Source: Urechis unicinctus (taxonomy: Eukaryota > Annelida > Polychaeta > Xenopneusta > Urechidae). From it: DNA of 64,000 bases. Positions 36,939 to 49,755 of the stretch are shown here, one piece after another (positions within the stretch are counted from its first letter, which is position 1; each line of letters begins with the position of its first letter). A program made the translations under genes and the position numbers. The DNA lies in contig CM067356.1 of NCBI GenBank assembly GCA_034190875.2, positions 48,794,740 through 48,858,739 of the forward strand, read 5' to 3'. The notes under the pieces are model-generated. The model ran no database searches and was not told the origin of the DNA. It saw only the letters and a list, made by a program, of their open reading frames with translations.

Positions 36939-38486
36939 GCGATGGTGAGTTCAGTACGCCGCCATGCGGTTCGCGAGTTTCACTTCCAATTAGAAGATTA
37001 CCCTCAGCACTGCTATTCGACTTGTTTTGCTTTTATTGATAAACTGTTCAATAAACTACACAAATGAACCCGTGCTATTCATACTTTTGCATCATAAAAA
37101 TTCAGTAATGGCCAATTTATTTCCTGGTCATGTAATTGGATACTTTGTTTATTCGTTCACCCATTGCGTGGGTTTCATTACATCATTCAAAGCACATTAA
37201 ATGAACGTCTGTCTTGACGGCAATTTTGAACAGAGTGCAAAGTTAGAGACCCCTATACCCCATCGCACATAAATTTAGCCACAGTAATATTAATGGCAGC
37301 AATACAATCATTTAGTTGCTAATGCAATTCACGTTTCTTCTCCAAAAGGCGATATTGTCCATGAAGCGGTTTTGTGGAAAGAGGCACATATGCGATGTAA
37401 TGCTGGAATGCGATATGTAGCAGTAATTCTTCACAAGAGTGTGTCTAGTTGTGTCACATTAACCTTTATCTTCCCTCACTGACCGCATAATCACACTTCC
37501 TGTTCCGGTCATGTTGGCAACTTACAGCTGGAGGATCGCTACTTGCCATATCTCTGGTTTCGTGTCAATGGCCGCGTACTGTTGCTGAAGTCATGACATT
37601 AATACTAACTGTTGTCCACATTGAACTTTTAACAGCAAAAACCATTTCTGTCATTACCGAATCCTCGTTCAAACCTGCAGTCTAATGCTGTCAAAACAAA
37701 TATCATGTACTGCCCAGTCGACGGCCATCGTAACCATATACCACGATGATGGCTATGAAACATTGCCCATGATCATATCATTTTATGTTTGAGACCCACA
37801 GTTTTCGTTTATCTTTATGCTATGCTTCGTATATAGAACACTACCTCATAGCCACTCACGCGGGTCACCCTCGATATCTGCCACGACACAGGTTCCACCT
37901 GTCATGTTAAAGTATAATTCGAGTTGCGTTCACGCTGAATAGAATTCCCATATCTTACTGAAAATACTTTTTCAATTATTATTTCTCTATCAGATTCACT
38001 TCCCATTTTCCCAGCAAATGCAGTCAGCAAAATATGGCTTCTACGCTGATGTTAATACCGTTTTTTAGTATTAAATGTGTAAACAGCTCTGGTGTTTGTA
38101 AAACAAAGGTTTTGTTTTCACAAAATAACGGACATCTCAAAGATTTAACACTACGCTATATCTAAACAAACGTCATCGAATCCGACACTGTGTACATTTC
38201 GCGGTATTTGGCCAGGCAACCAATAACATCATTGTACATCTTCCATGTCTTTGTACATCGTGTTCAAACATGTATCCTTCTTTCAATCACACTACAAACA
38301 ACGGGCAAGAGAAGCTCACATAAAGCCATGTATTTCATCAGTTTTCAAATGTCAGAGTAGATGAGTTATTCACACGCATGCGCAACCTATCCATTCGTTC
38401 TTCAGGCATCGCTATCTACACCATGAGCTCCAATGAACGTCGTCAGCGTGATCCAATACTGATGGAATGTCAGCAATAACACATGA
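36939..38486 (-). repeat. Downstream-flank module of membrane-protein copy b
   Basis: Starts GCGATGGTGAGTTCAGTACG and is nearly identical to 59044-60593 beside copy c, and more distantly related to 27691-29238 beside copy a. It holds no conserved open frame. It is probably the 3' untranslated region plus intergenic DNA. Confidence 0.7.
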
Positions 38487-38933
38487 TCAAAGCGAAGACA
38501 CAGGATCATTAGAAATCACGGTCCTCGTGTTGTTCGGATAAACATACTCCGTGACAAACGTCGAGTAATTCCGTGACATTGAGCGGCTGTTCCAGGAACT
38601 GTTGCTGTTGTCAGGTCGCTGAAAACGTGTAGCATTCGCTAGATGACGGCTCAACATAACAAAAACTCGCGTTCCTCCGAAGAGAATCATAACATAATGT
38701 TGGTTCCAATTGAGATAATTATGGCTGTAATCTTGTATCTTTATTACATAATGTCTGTATCTTACCTCTCTGATACAGCGTCGGAGGCAGTATGAAGTGA
38801 TTAGTGCCAGTAGCACCGTGGTTACTCCCAGAGCCAAACACACAACGAATAACGTGATGATGATGAGAAACACAGTTGTGTTGTATTTTGCGAAGATATG
38901 TGAGACACTTACTGGAAACACTGGTTCTACCAA
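38487..38933 (-). CDS. Membrane-protein family copy b: transmembrane exon plus tyrosine-rich tail exon
   Basis: The upstream exon ends at 38766 with a good donor (GAG|GTAAGAT) and encodes the sequon NTT, a hydrophobic helix (VFLIIITLFVVCLALGVTTV...), then a basic LRRCIRE. This fits a type I protein with the basic side in the cytoplasm. The intron is 38619-38765 (147 bases). The tail exon is 38487-38618, opened by CGTTTTCAG, and encodes 43 residues including NYSTFVTEYVYPNN and a C-terminal VSSL. YSTF fits YxxΦ, YVYP fits YxxP, YPN fits Grb2-type YxN, and SSL fits a class I PDZ ligand; these are motif matches only. Donor and acceptor are both phase 0. Upstream of NTT the sequence (VEPVFPVSVSHIFAKY) differs from copies a and c. 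There is no in-frame ATG, so further exons would be needed. The 147-base intron is open in frame, so its retention would give a longer protein. Confidence 0.55.
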   Translation of the reverse strand: MVEPVFPVSVSHIFAKYNTTVFLIIITLFVVCLALGVTTVLLALITSYCLRRCIREVRYRHYVIKIQDYSHNYLNWNQHYVMILFGGTRVFVMLSRHLANATRFQRPDNSNSSWNSRSMSRNYSTFVTEYVYPNNTRTVISNDPVSSL

Positions 38934-39540
38934 TACGGAAATCTTATTGAGACATTATTACATATTACTGACCGAACTTTCTTCCCTGAACTTTATCTTA
39001 GCAAACACAGTCAACACAAGAATCTTCTACGCAGCTGCTATTGCCATTTTGTTTAGCGTTGAATACTCCGAGACATAACTATATCAAATACAAACTGAAC
39101 TAAAGAGCTGCAAAATGTAACTCTTTAACTGATATTGTTGCGACTCTATTGATGAAGTAACTCAGTTACTGCCATAACATTGGATTTAACAGGAACGGCT
39201 CATAGGCATTATTCATACACTGATGCAGAAAATTGTGAAAATCAAGGGCGATAAAAAATTATTAGCAATTCTATTCGTGGACTGTATTGCGGAGTCAGAT
39301 TTGCGGAGGTGGTGTTCACGAAGTCAGCTACTGCATAAGAGTTTACGATTGTAACTGTTGTTGAGCGTATGCTGTGATAGGTACGCTACATTTAACGTCG
39401 GTTGGCCAGACCGATTGGTACCACATGCATACCAAGGAGACTACAACTTATCACTCTCTTATTAGTTATTCTCTATGATTATTATCATCCTGGCCACCTT
39501 ATTAGTTATTATAAGTTACTTCAGATTGTGACGTTGTATT
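38934..39540. other. No supportable gene; upstream of copy b
   Basis: This should hold the next upstream exon of copy b if it is a gene, but no domain-like minus-strand frame is evident. The sequence does not match the flank of copies a and c. Confidence 0.4.
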
Positions 39541-41760
39541 TCTTCTGGTGACGTAAGCGTTGGTTTGATGGCATTGATAGCAGTAGATACTAGTTGATAA
39601 TGGCAGTCGTATTCCCTTTAGCTTGGTTGCTTAGATATTTTGAAAGGAGGTGCTAGCAGTTTGTCCACATGGCCGTTATCTGATTGCAGCATTTTAACCC
39701 ACAGCACAACAGAAAACTTAGCGAGTTGTTTGTAGTATAACAGATTTAAGTAAACCAAGTCAGCCATTATTGGCCTATCATAACGTAACCTGCATCGTCG
39801 GTCTAGCTCGCTTTATACTATGTTTATATTCTTTTCAAAACACCCACACACTAACTAAGCGACTGAGAGGGTCGAAGACTATTGCAGAACAACACCTGCG
39901 GACGGTTTGCCTGCGGCATGTAGATCAACTAGACCATGTGTTTGATGTGGTTTTATCTCCAAGTTGCTTACAACACGATATCTAAAGCGGCGTGTTCATT
40001 TGAAAAATTTTATCTGCTGCTTAACTGATATTCAAAACAGCACCTAGGGATTGAGAAAAAATATGTTATTATATCATAAACAAGGTTTCTTTGGTAACTG
40101 ACTCTAAATAGTGTTGAAGGAGCATCTGAGTTTGTATTTTACCCAAGTTGTGAAATGTTACGATATCCTATCGTAAATGTTACATGAATGGTTAGACATT
40201 CTCAGGTCAACTATAATAGTCCACCACTACATTAGCGCCACCTATCGGTCTGAGTAAATGAACGCATGTTGCTTCTGTGGTCACAAATTGCTATGAGTTT
40301 ATCAAAGACGTTCTAAATGCGAATCCTGCTATAGACTGAATCATGCAGATTTCTGCGTATGTGGAAGTAACGTTACGTTTAGTGCTGCTCTGTGTAGGTA
40401 CATAAGTGGCAACAAAGCATTTGGTCAGGTTTTATATGACCGGCAAAAACGGTCTTATGTGCGTGATGCTTTTAGTGCCATTTCCCATTGAAGTCGTGTC
40501 GATTTGGCTTTAGAAGTGTAATACTAGTCTTCTTCTGTAGGGATGATATGTAAAGGTGCGACCGAAATCTCAGCCTGTGGGTTTTTCTTGAAGTATCAGC
40601 GAATAAGTGGCTTTATTAGGATCGTTAATTGTTGGTCAAAGTTTGATGAGTAGGCTTCAGGTGATTGCACCGAAGGTAGTGTTTCATATTTCACCACAGT
40701 ACTACTGGTTGTAAATTACTATCATTTAAAATGTTTGTAAACAAATTAGCAAGTATTCTCCTTTGACCGCGCAATCTACATAGACGGTTGTGTCACTTTT
40801 CTTTTTACATCCCTGAATATCAGTAAAAGAGAACAATCGGCAGTATATCCAGGCCAACCATATCCCAGAGTATGCTCTACCACCATATAAAGTGTAAATG
40901 ATGTAAGGTTTGCTTAGTCCCCCAACAGATATAGAATATCTGCATTGCATTATAAATATCCTTGTTGGCAATAATGAAGCGTAATTTGTGGCAATAGAAA
41001 ACAGGCATTGTTTCGAGCCGGCTGCAATCTCTATGCAGAATATGATTATACCTAATTAACATATTTTTAAAATGGTAGTGTCTAAAAATATGTTATGATT
41101 ATGAGCTACGGCGTGGGCGACGTCCGCCAATAAAACAGACTTCTAGGTCATTGGTTTTTTTTGTTGGTTACAAATTCAATTTTGGTCATATCTCCAAGTG
41201 ATATTGAACACTTGGTTTTATATGTCAATTGTCATCATCAGGGCCCCTAGACAGGCCATATCTCAACAAACACCCAAAACAACACAATGATTTTGATGGG
41301 CGAAATAGTTAAGCTGCAATGAACAGGCCCCGAAAGTAATTGTGCTCATCGATGTTTTAATACAGTTACTGTAATAGTTAGACCTTTTGGCAACTCTTAA
41401 CGTGTTGTAAGGTCGTCAATGAGATATCTCTTTGAACTTACAAATTGTCCGTGCATATGATTACTTCATTTTGAATAAACAGGTTGAACGTTAATGCTCG
41501 CTATTCTACTCTTGGCACAAAATTACATCTTGTTCCAATTATACTCATGGGTCATACTTTTGTTGCTGAATGTATTTTTATAAAGCATAACTGTCACTTG
41601 ATAGCAGCTCCTAGAATCGTGACCTATTGTTACCATATATGGGTCATCGCTGTGAGTGATCCACCTGTGAATGGCATACATTTATACTTTGCTGATTACT
41701 GTACGATCAAAGAATAAAAAAAATTGCTCGTGTAATTTGAAGAATAATTATCGGACTGAT
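39541..41760 (+). repeat. Large diverged inverted repeat, left arm
   Basis: Collinear with the reverse complement of 43210-45750 at many points: 39600-39760 with 45560-45730; 39765-40215 with 44400-44825; 40640-40665 with 44305-44330; 40800-40900 with 44020-44130; 41030-41110 with 43850-43940; 41160-41310 with 43630-43790; and 41450-41710 with 43265-43525. Identity by eye is roughly 65-80 percent with indels. It includes a CTTTAGCTTGG element and an AAGCGGCG family member, so the arms are older copies of the same module type found in the direct duplication. Confidence 0.85.
40224..40252 (-). promoter_or_regulatory. CTCF-like motif (AGGTGGCGCT core)
   Basis: On the minus strand this reads CCGATAGGTGGCGCTA, sharing the core and most flanking bases with the site near 1798. 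It lies in the left arm of the inverted repeat. The corresponding point in family member A (about 25680) has lost the core, and I do not find it in the right arm. Confidence 0.3.
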
Positions 41761-43209
41761 AACCTCATATCTATCTGATGTCATTGCTTGGGTCACGTGA
41801 ATCTTTGCCTTTGATTATTCAGGATATAAGTGGTCGCTCACTCTCTTCCGAGGTGCACATCACTACTTTCAGACATGGGCTCCTTATGGCAGTCGTGCCA
41901 GGCCCCTGCAGGGTCAACACGGTTTTCTTACGGGATCACTTCGGGTCGTTTGGGTCCCCTTGACCCCTTACAGGTTTCCACGGGAGTTTATATCTGCCAA
42001 ACTGGATAGTTGACCATTTTAAAAACAACGTAATCATTCATTGTTTTTCACATTGTTATACAGGGAATATACAGGATGGAGAGAGGGTAAGTAGCAGTCA
42101 GTCGACTAAACGTGACCAACGGTATAACATTAAATTTGAAATAGCCTGTTGCATGCGAACAGATTGCCATGACTGCGGTCCTTATCGGGACATGTAATAA
42201 AACTCAATTCGAAATGTTGCATCATGAATGGTAAAGACGTCTGCTACAACTAGATACTGCTCCCCAAGTGATGAAACAAATAACCACATTGACAATATAT
42301 TGTTTCTGCTAAGAAACATTTCAATAGAATTGTTTATAAATCTTATTGCCGTGTTATTCCATGTTTGCTCTAGCTTAAAAAAACGAATAGGAAATAATCA
42401 AATTGATATGAGCAAATTAAAACTTCATATCACCGTCTATTATCTGCATACTTTATTATCAAAACTTCTTCAGTTTGTGATCATAAATTTGAAATGAACC
42501 ATGGCTATCAATTTGAAAATAAGTATTGCTAAGTAGTCAAAATGGCACTCTCATATTTCTCTGCCTCAAAAACATCAATTTGGACTTATATGTATATATA
42601 TATATAAACAAGAGAGCATTATAAATTGATATTTCTTATCGTGTTTAACAGAAACTGTTCAATGTCTTATACAGCAGTATAACTACGAGAGAACCAAACT
42701 TATGTCACCAAAGCATCCCAACGGCGACAAGATATCCGGCAGACGAATTCTAAATAATGATTTTATACTGATCGTATTAATGAAGGTTATGAAATTAGTC
42801 AGACAAAGGCGCTGATGTTATGGTATTGACGTCTGGCTATTGATTTGTCTATTATGCGGACGAGAATATGGTTAGGTACAAGGATATTGCCATTAATCAA
42901 GTGTCAAATCAGACAGGACTGTACTCATTGGATTTGCAAACAAACGCTGTAGCATTTGATATATTTAAATTAATCAATATTTGAATCAGTACTGTAATAT
43001 GCTGTTCAAACAAAAGTTACGAACGATTGCTGAATCAACACTGCTGTAAATGATTCGACCGTCTTCATTTTTTGGCAGGCTGTTGAACTATGATCAAGAA
43101 ACGGCCACAATGGCAGACTGCTAGCATATGTACCCCAGAAACTTAACAAACAGTTGAATTGAAAAACAACCACGACAGTAAAAGAAACCGAATGTTCTGG
43201 TTTTATTTG
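41761..43209. other. Spacer of the inverted repeat; no gene seen
   Basis: About 1.45 kb between the arms, including a short (TA)n run at 42591-42606. Its frames are short and unrecognised. Confidence 0.5.
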
Positions 43210-45750
43210 TGAATTTATCCTTTCTATGAATTATGCTTCAAATGATTCAAGCATTAGAATTTTAATATTTGATCGTACGGTAGTTAACGAAGTATAAATG
43301 TACCCCGTTTACAGGTGGACCTGTCTCAGCGATGATCGATATAGGGTAACAAGAGCCCGAACGTCTACCAACTACTTCCAAGTGACAGTAATGCTTTACA
43401 AGACTAGATTCAGTTATACAAGTATACCTATGATTATAATTGAAACAAGATTACGTGGCATATATGGAATCGCGAGTTGTAACGTTCACTCAGTTTTTGC
43501 AAAATGAAGTAATCATATGCAAGGACAACAGGATATGGTCAAGGGAGATATCTTGGATACTACGACGACCCTGTTGTACATTTGGGGAGCACATTGCATT
43601 CTTGGCAAGTCTATAGTGGTTTTGATATTTTTCCAATCGAAATCAAAATTTCCATTGTGCTGGTTTGGGTGGTTGTTGAGAGATGGCTTGTCTGGGATCC
43701 CTGACATTGACAATTAACACAGAAAATCGTAGGTCCAATTTATCTTGGAGATATAACCGAAATTGAATCTGTTACCTAAACAAAATGAAAAGTGACTTTG
43801 AAGTCGACCTCATAGACGGTCTTTGTCTATGTATTTAAGTAACGTAGCTCATCATCGTAACATACGTTTAGACCCTGGCATCTTAAAAATATGTCAATTA
43901 GAACCGTATATATGATTATATTCTGCCTGGTGATTGCGGCCAACACGGAAAAAGGCTTGTTTCTTATCTTTACAAGCTGCATTTCTGCGAAAGTGGTTTT
44001 TGTAATACAATGTTAGTCAGTCAGTTGCATGTTTAATGGTGGCAGATGATACTCTGGGATATGGTTGATCTGGAAAACATAGTCTCAAATTTCCTGGATA
44101 TCGGGTGATTGTTCTGTTATACTGATATGAAGGGAACTACAAAGACAAATAGCAAAACCGACGATGTAGGTTGCGTGATAACAGAAGAATAATTGCTTAT
44201 CGGCTTACAAACATCGTTCATGATAGTAGTTTACTTCCAGTAGTGCTGCAATTTTAATAAGGTGATATATAAAACACCAGGTTCAGTTCACCAACGTAAA
44301 ACCTACTTATCAAACTTTGACTCATAATAATTTGTTGCTGCACGCAGTAATTTTTTATATGGCATCAGGTGAATCCAATGCAGTGAAAGTTGAACTGAGA
44401 ATGTTATAATCATTCATGTAACATCTTTAGGTAAACGTCGATGGCAGCCGACATCTACGATAGGAGTCTGTTATCAAGGAAACAATGGTTCGATATAATT
44501 AAATCTTTTGATCCTGTGCAATTAAGTACGTATCCCCAGGTGTTGTTCTGATCATCAGGTGTGCAGCAGATGAAAACTATAAAATGTACACGCCGCTTTC
44601 GATTTCATGCTGCTAGCAACTTGTAGATAAAACCACACCAAACACACAGTCTAGTGTATCTACATGTCGCATGCAGACCGACGGTAGGTGTAGCTCTGCA
44701 ATATTCTCCGACCATCTCCATCGCTCCGTAGGTTTGTGGTTTGCGGTATGAAGTGAGATGGCCAATGAATCGTAACAACCGACGATGCAGACCACGACGT
44801 GATAAGCCAATCATTGCAAACTGGTTTCCTTATGCTATTATGTTGCACGAGAGTGTGTACGTCGATGTGAATATTGCGATAAATGTAACGGTTTAGACTT
44901 AAAACAAGAAATACTCGGCTGCGACTTATCTACCAAAAGCCATGCGATCAATCATAACCAGACTAACAGCCAAGATCAAGTCCTACTTTCGCTCATGTAT
45001 TTGGTGACATCACTCGTATATCATCGCCGAAATGCACAAACTGCATTCAATAAACCAATAAAAAGGAACATTGAACCAAATAGTATTGATATCGACAACT
45101 GCCAGAATTGCCATTTTGTTTGGGATACAAGAGGCATTTTTTCTACACATATGGATTCGTTTGAGGTATTTTCTCAGTTCAAAATACAGAGCTGAATTTG
45201 TGTAATTGCAACGGTTTATTCCTGCTCGTAAATAGCTCAGCTAACTGGTGACATCCTACTTTTTTTCTATAAGCCAACTTGGATATTTCTTAACAGCATT
45301 GAGATCTGAAGACTCTATAGGATATTACATTTTTGAGCTGGCAATTGATTTGACTAATATGTGGCTGGAGATATGCATCGAATATGAGTTAAATTTGATA
45401 GGACTTATTTCATAGATTGCCCAAAGATGCACACCAGAATAGTATTCATACACTGCTTATTCAATGTGTTGGCTGTCTAATGAAGGTCGAATCGATACTA
45501 ATTTGCTTTTGTAAATAACTTTTGCAGTTTCTTTAGGTGAAGGTTTATTCAACAAGCCTACATAACGATTTACTTCAATCCGTTACAAACGACTCACAAA
45601 GATCCTATACTGCTGTAGGTTGCACTGCTATAACCAGGAAAGGGTTATCTTGAAAAACTTTTAGCACTTGGTTTTGAGATATCACGGCAACCAAGATAAA
45701 GGGAATACAACTGACATTTGTATGCAGTTATTCCCAAGTACTAACCACGT
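43210..45750 (-). repeat. Large diverged inverted repeat, right arm
   Basis: Reverse-complement partner of 39541-41760. It is interrupted by about 730 bases (44830-45555) that have no match in the left arm, and it lacks most of the left-arm segment 40240-40630. The minus-strand frame at 43513-43713, with a good acceptor before it, lies in the arm. The left-arm counterpart does not keep that frame, so it is not called a gene. Confidence 0.85.
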
Positions 45751-48700
45751 CAAACAAGGTTGCTAGGTGAAATATTAAGTTATGTATTCTAACGTGAGCT
45801 GCTGAAGCATATCATCCTGGTCCAATACAATTGAGTTGTTGTGATCAATGCGATGGTGACATTATCTTTGCTGATGTCAAGAAACAACAAAATAATCTCA
45901 TTGTGTCGAGCAGGTGCACCAGAGCCCACTAGCCCACTTATTCATGTGTTCGGCACACACATATATTTATTGCGGCATCATCTAACGTCAGCATTGGACT
46001 GAGAATTGCAAAATGTACATTCGGTGAAATACCACTGCATATAGATGTAGCCGCTATGAGTTCGTGGTGCATAGCGTGTATAATTGACGATGCAGATTTA
46101 ACAGGTGCGGCGTATGATGGCTGTTATCTTACACCACTGACTTGTACTTGCTATTGCATATTTGCATTTTGAGGCAACTAGCCATGCCACCGGAGACTTT
46201 ATGGCGTAATTGTCCCTGCTTCTCAAATATGAAATAATCATACCATTTTTCCACCTGACAATGCATCCTAAGCGTTTAATAGTTGCCATAACCAGCTCTA
46301 CATCAGTGTTTGTAGTGCATACACTTAACGGACCTCTTATATTTCGTTAGCATCTGATCCGCTGAATCTCTTCTCGGCAAATCTAAGACAACAAGTCTCC
46401 AGATTGGCGAATAGAACAAGGCACAACCGAGGGATATTACATATCAAGGACAACTACTTATAAGATGGCCTTGAAAGTATATGAGGCATTTGATGTGAAG
46501 ACATCTTCACGTCAAATGCAACGCCCTCTCAACTGAACGAACAGTCATAACCAGAAACACCATACATTCTGAAGCAATAGCAAAAATTAAATATGGCTCA
46601 GCAATTTGATGGTACCGCTCTCATTATCATAATTATCAGACATTTTATAGTGGTGTTGGAAAAGTGATGGAACGTAGCATATCATATCGCACATGGCAAA
46701 TGGTTTATCAGTCACACAACCTTTAATATCATGATGGCCGCCAAATAACGACCCTATAATAATCGAAGCCGCAAGATAATTTTGAGTTAACATATGAATT
46801 ATGCACTTACATCTTTGATCACTTGACAATATACGGCAAATCATAAAATCGTCGCATTTGAAGTGACCGATATGATGAACATTAAAACATTGACATTAAA
46901 TATATGCTAAATCCTAAGCGGTTCGGGAGATCTAATGAACGTTTGATAATCAACAGGATATCATATTCACAACAGGAGTACATTTATTTTCAGACGGAAT
47001 TCATTTATCTTAACACAAGTGGTTATGCAATGGCGTTCGTACATTCAACAAGGTAACAAAATGATTGATTGTTCTGTCAGCACAGCTGTAGATAAATAAC
47101 CAATCTGGTAACAATCGTATTGACAAACGGCTTGTGCATATATTCACTGTACCATTTTTTCTTCGTTGGAGATGCTAGAAATATAGCTCACGTTGGCCGT
47201 CCTATGTAACAGAGTGTTATTTTTAATCATGATTAATTAGATTTACCCAACAATGTCAAAATGGCACCGTAAAGAAGTCACTTACGCATATATCCATCAC
47301 CAGTGTTAACACCATGCCCCATAAGCTTACTGTAAATCACATTGTTTACCTTCGTAGAATAATACCGACAATGTTAAGTCAGACGCAAGGACGTGGATAT
47401 TGTTGTAGATTTACGTTGCTTTTGTTTGCTGAATAATAGGTATCGCTGTTTGGTGGCAGCATTTACAGTTGTGTACAACTAAGCTTTGTACACAATACAT
47501 GTCATCTGATGTAAAATGCACCTAGATTCTGCACTTGGTGCCGTTTTAGTTAATTGCTGCCTCACCCTGGCTTGCCATTGTATATCGCATTCTATAATTC
47601 ACACATTTATACACATAGAAGCGACATGCTGCGTCATGAAGACGTTACAAAATCAACAGTCGAGGTACACTACTATCATCGCAACAGCAAATATGTATTT
47701 CAAACAAGAAGTTAGAACGAAAACGGCTATGCTGATAAATATGCAATGAAGGGTAAGTTATCGTCTATGAGGAATGCACTGAATGCATGTCACTCTAATC
47801 ACTGAACACACCTTTCCACATTCGGAGATCGCTAGTTCTGAACTTTCCAACCATCTTAGAAAAGCTATTTATAAAGAGTCGTCCGAAATAAAGTCGGTAC
47901 GCAACAAGCACACTGTACACTAAGAGGAAGTATTCTAAGCAATTAATATTCGTCTTGGCATTACGCTTTAGTGCGTGCGTGATTGTGTGTCACCCCTCGG
48001 AACGCATCGGCACTGGACCAAGAAGCAAGTTACCCATTCTTGGGAAGGGGAGCCAGAGAATAAATGAACATTCTCGTGACGGATTTTGTTCAGTTGGAAC
48101 TGATTTAGAACCGGCTTACCCAAAGTTGTTAACAATTATGTAATGCGCATGCCTTGACTAACGTGAACTATATGTCCGAGCTAGCGCCAGCAAATTCTGT
48201 CCGAGTTGGGCACACGGGGATGCGTAAACGGGCTGGTTATTAGCTGTTTAGGAACGATAGGCAATAAACAAAGAATGGTAGTTGGTAGGTAAAACCATGT
48301 GCACAACTCGATGACCTAATCGCATGTACAATATTCAATTAAGAATATAAACCTACGAAAATCGGCCTCCAAAGAGGTATCCCCGAACTTTTATTGCTGC
48401 CTCATGTAGCTGATAAGCAATGAGTGACTGTCGTTAATTTTACCTTCTCAGTTTTAAACCAGTAGGACCAATCAGCTTCGCGTCCTTGTGTATATTCCTC
48501 ATATCACCAGCGTGACCATAGGATAACTTACATTTATCGCTTTGCTAGTTTTGATGCTTGATTGGATGTTGGTCGCATATGCAAATGGACGGCTGTGGTT
48601 GTGATTAATATATGATTGGTTCGCACAATGTTGCTTAACGTATTACACCCACTTGTGCAAACAAGCATGATAACAGAAAACCTATCAAATAGTAAGACCG

Positions 48701-49619
48701 AGGTTTTCACCAATGCTTATCAACTGTAAAGTACATCTAGATGGCATTCATATTGGCTGTAAGGAGGTCGGAAGGTTGTGGGTAGAGGAAAAATACCAGA
48801 AAGATATACCGTTAATGAACATCGTTATACCAAGCTGTGAGATCGGGAATTGTGATATCTACTATCGCAGCAGTTATCGCAAATCCCGACCTCACAGCCT
48901 TGTACAACCTTCAGAATGCCAAACAATATTAATGAGACAATATAAAACAGCAGCGTGGCATTTCATACTCGGGATGTGAGCAGCTAACATCTACTAACTG
49001 CCAACACATAAACTGACAGTTCATACACACAGGTTGTTACGGCGAATTGCACTTGATTCATACATCATAAGCGCTTATGAAACATCGATTGATTGCTTAA
49101 GATAATGCAATATGTAACTTATATCCATAAAATGACACCCCCCCTGATGGGCGACCAGACGTGCATCCTATACTGACTGATACGGTGTTTTTTGTCTTGT
49201 ACTGGGCGCCTATGTGTAGATAAACTTAGGTTGTCTTAGACGTATCGCGAAGAGGCTCAGTGGATCAGATAGTAATAATATGTAGGAGGTCCATTACGTA
49301 TATTCTTAACACACACTGTTGTCGAACTGGTTCTGGGTTTACGATGCATTGTCAGGTAGATTAAAGGTTTGATCATTTCATACCTGAGCAGCGATAATTG
49401 TCACTCCCCCCCCCCACCAGCTCCACTCCATTTACATAGTAAGTTACGTCAATATGCATAATATGCAGACAATTGTAAGTCAGCAATGTAAAATACGAGT
49501 CACGTTCATAAAGTTCGCACAGCTTCGTTCTATGCATCTGAAACGGAACAGATGGTAGAAGTGGTAGCGTTTTGTTGAGCGTATGCATTGTGCTTAACAC
49601 ATCCTGTTCTCGTACCGCA
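45751..49619. other. No supportable gene
   Basis: Short frames only (46098-46289, 47516-47749 and 48713-48979 are the largest), with no recognisable domain and no match to the duplicated blocks. A small imperfect inverted repeat around 48760-48900 is the only structure noted. Confidence 0.4.
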
Positions 49620-49755
49620 CGAGGTTACAATGTCCATTGAAAGCAGGTGCTAGTGGATTGTCAAGGTCACCCTTTCCTGATTACAGCATTCCAACCTACT
49701 GCAGCACCTGAAGCTTGTTGAGTAGTAGCGGTAGTTATTTAAGAAAACCCATTAA
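49620..49755 (+). repeat. CTTTAGCTTGG dispersed element (diverged), abutting duplication copy 2
   Basis: AGCAGGTGCTAGTGGATTGT, CCTGATTACAGCATTCCAAC and GAAGCTTGTTGAGTAGTAGC match the 39640-39760 and 31508-31570 members. It ends exactly where duplication copy 2 begins. Confidence 0.6.

Larger units (their letters stand above)
24051..38883. repeat. Segmental duplication, copy 1 (direct partner 49756-60990)
   Basis: Ordered, same-strand similarity with copy 2 holds over most of this 14.8-kb block: 24051-25190 with 49756-50825; 26960-28371 with 51960-53392; 31506-31926 with 53884-54116; 31927-33705 with 54975-56918; 34126-35925 with 56919-58735; and 36633-38883 with 58736-60990. By eye the last segment is nearly identical, while the first segments are more diverged, so the block was not all homogenised at one time. 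Copy 1 holds 28372-31505, 33706-34125 and 35926-36632, which copy 2 lacks. The offset shifts from about 25.7 kb to about 22.1 kb because of these indels. Confidence 0.93.

Noticed and set aside
43513..43713. Minus-strand frame after a good acceptor (IPDKPSLNNHPNQHNG...)
   Set aside because: It lies in the right arm of the inverted repeat, and the left-arm counterpart (41.2-41.4 kb) does not keep the frame.
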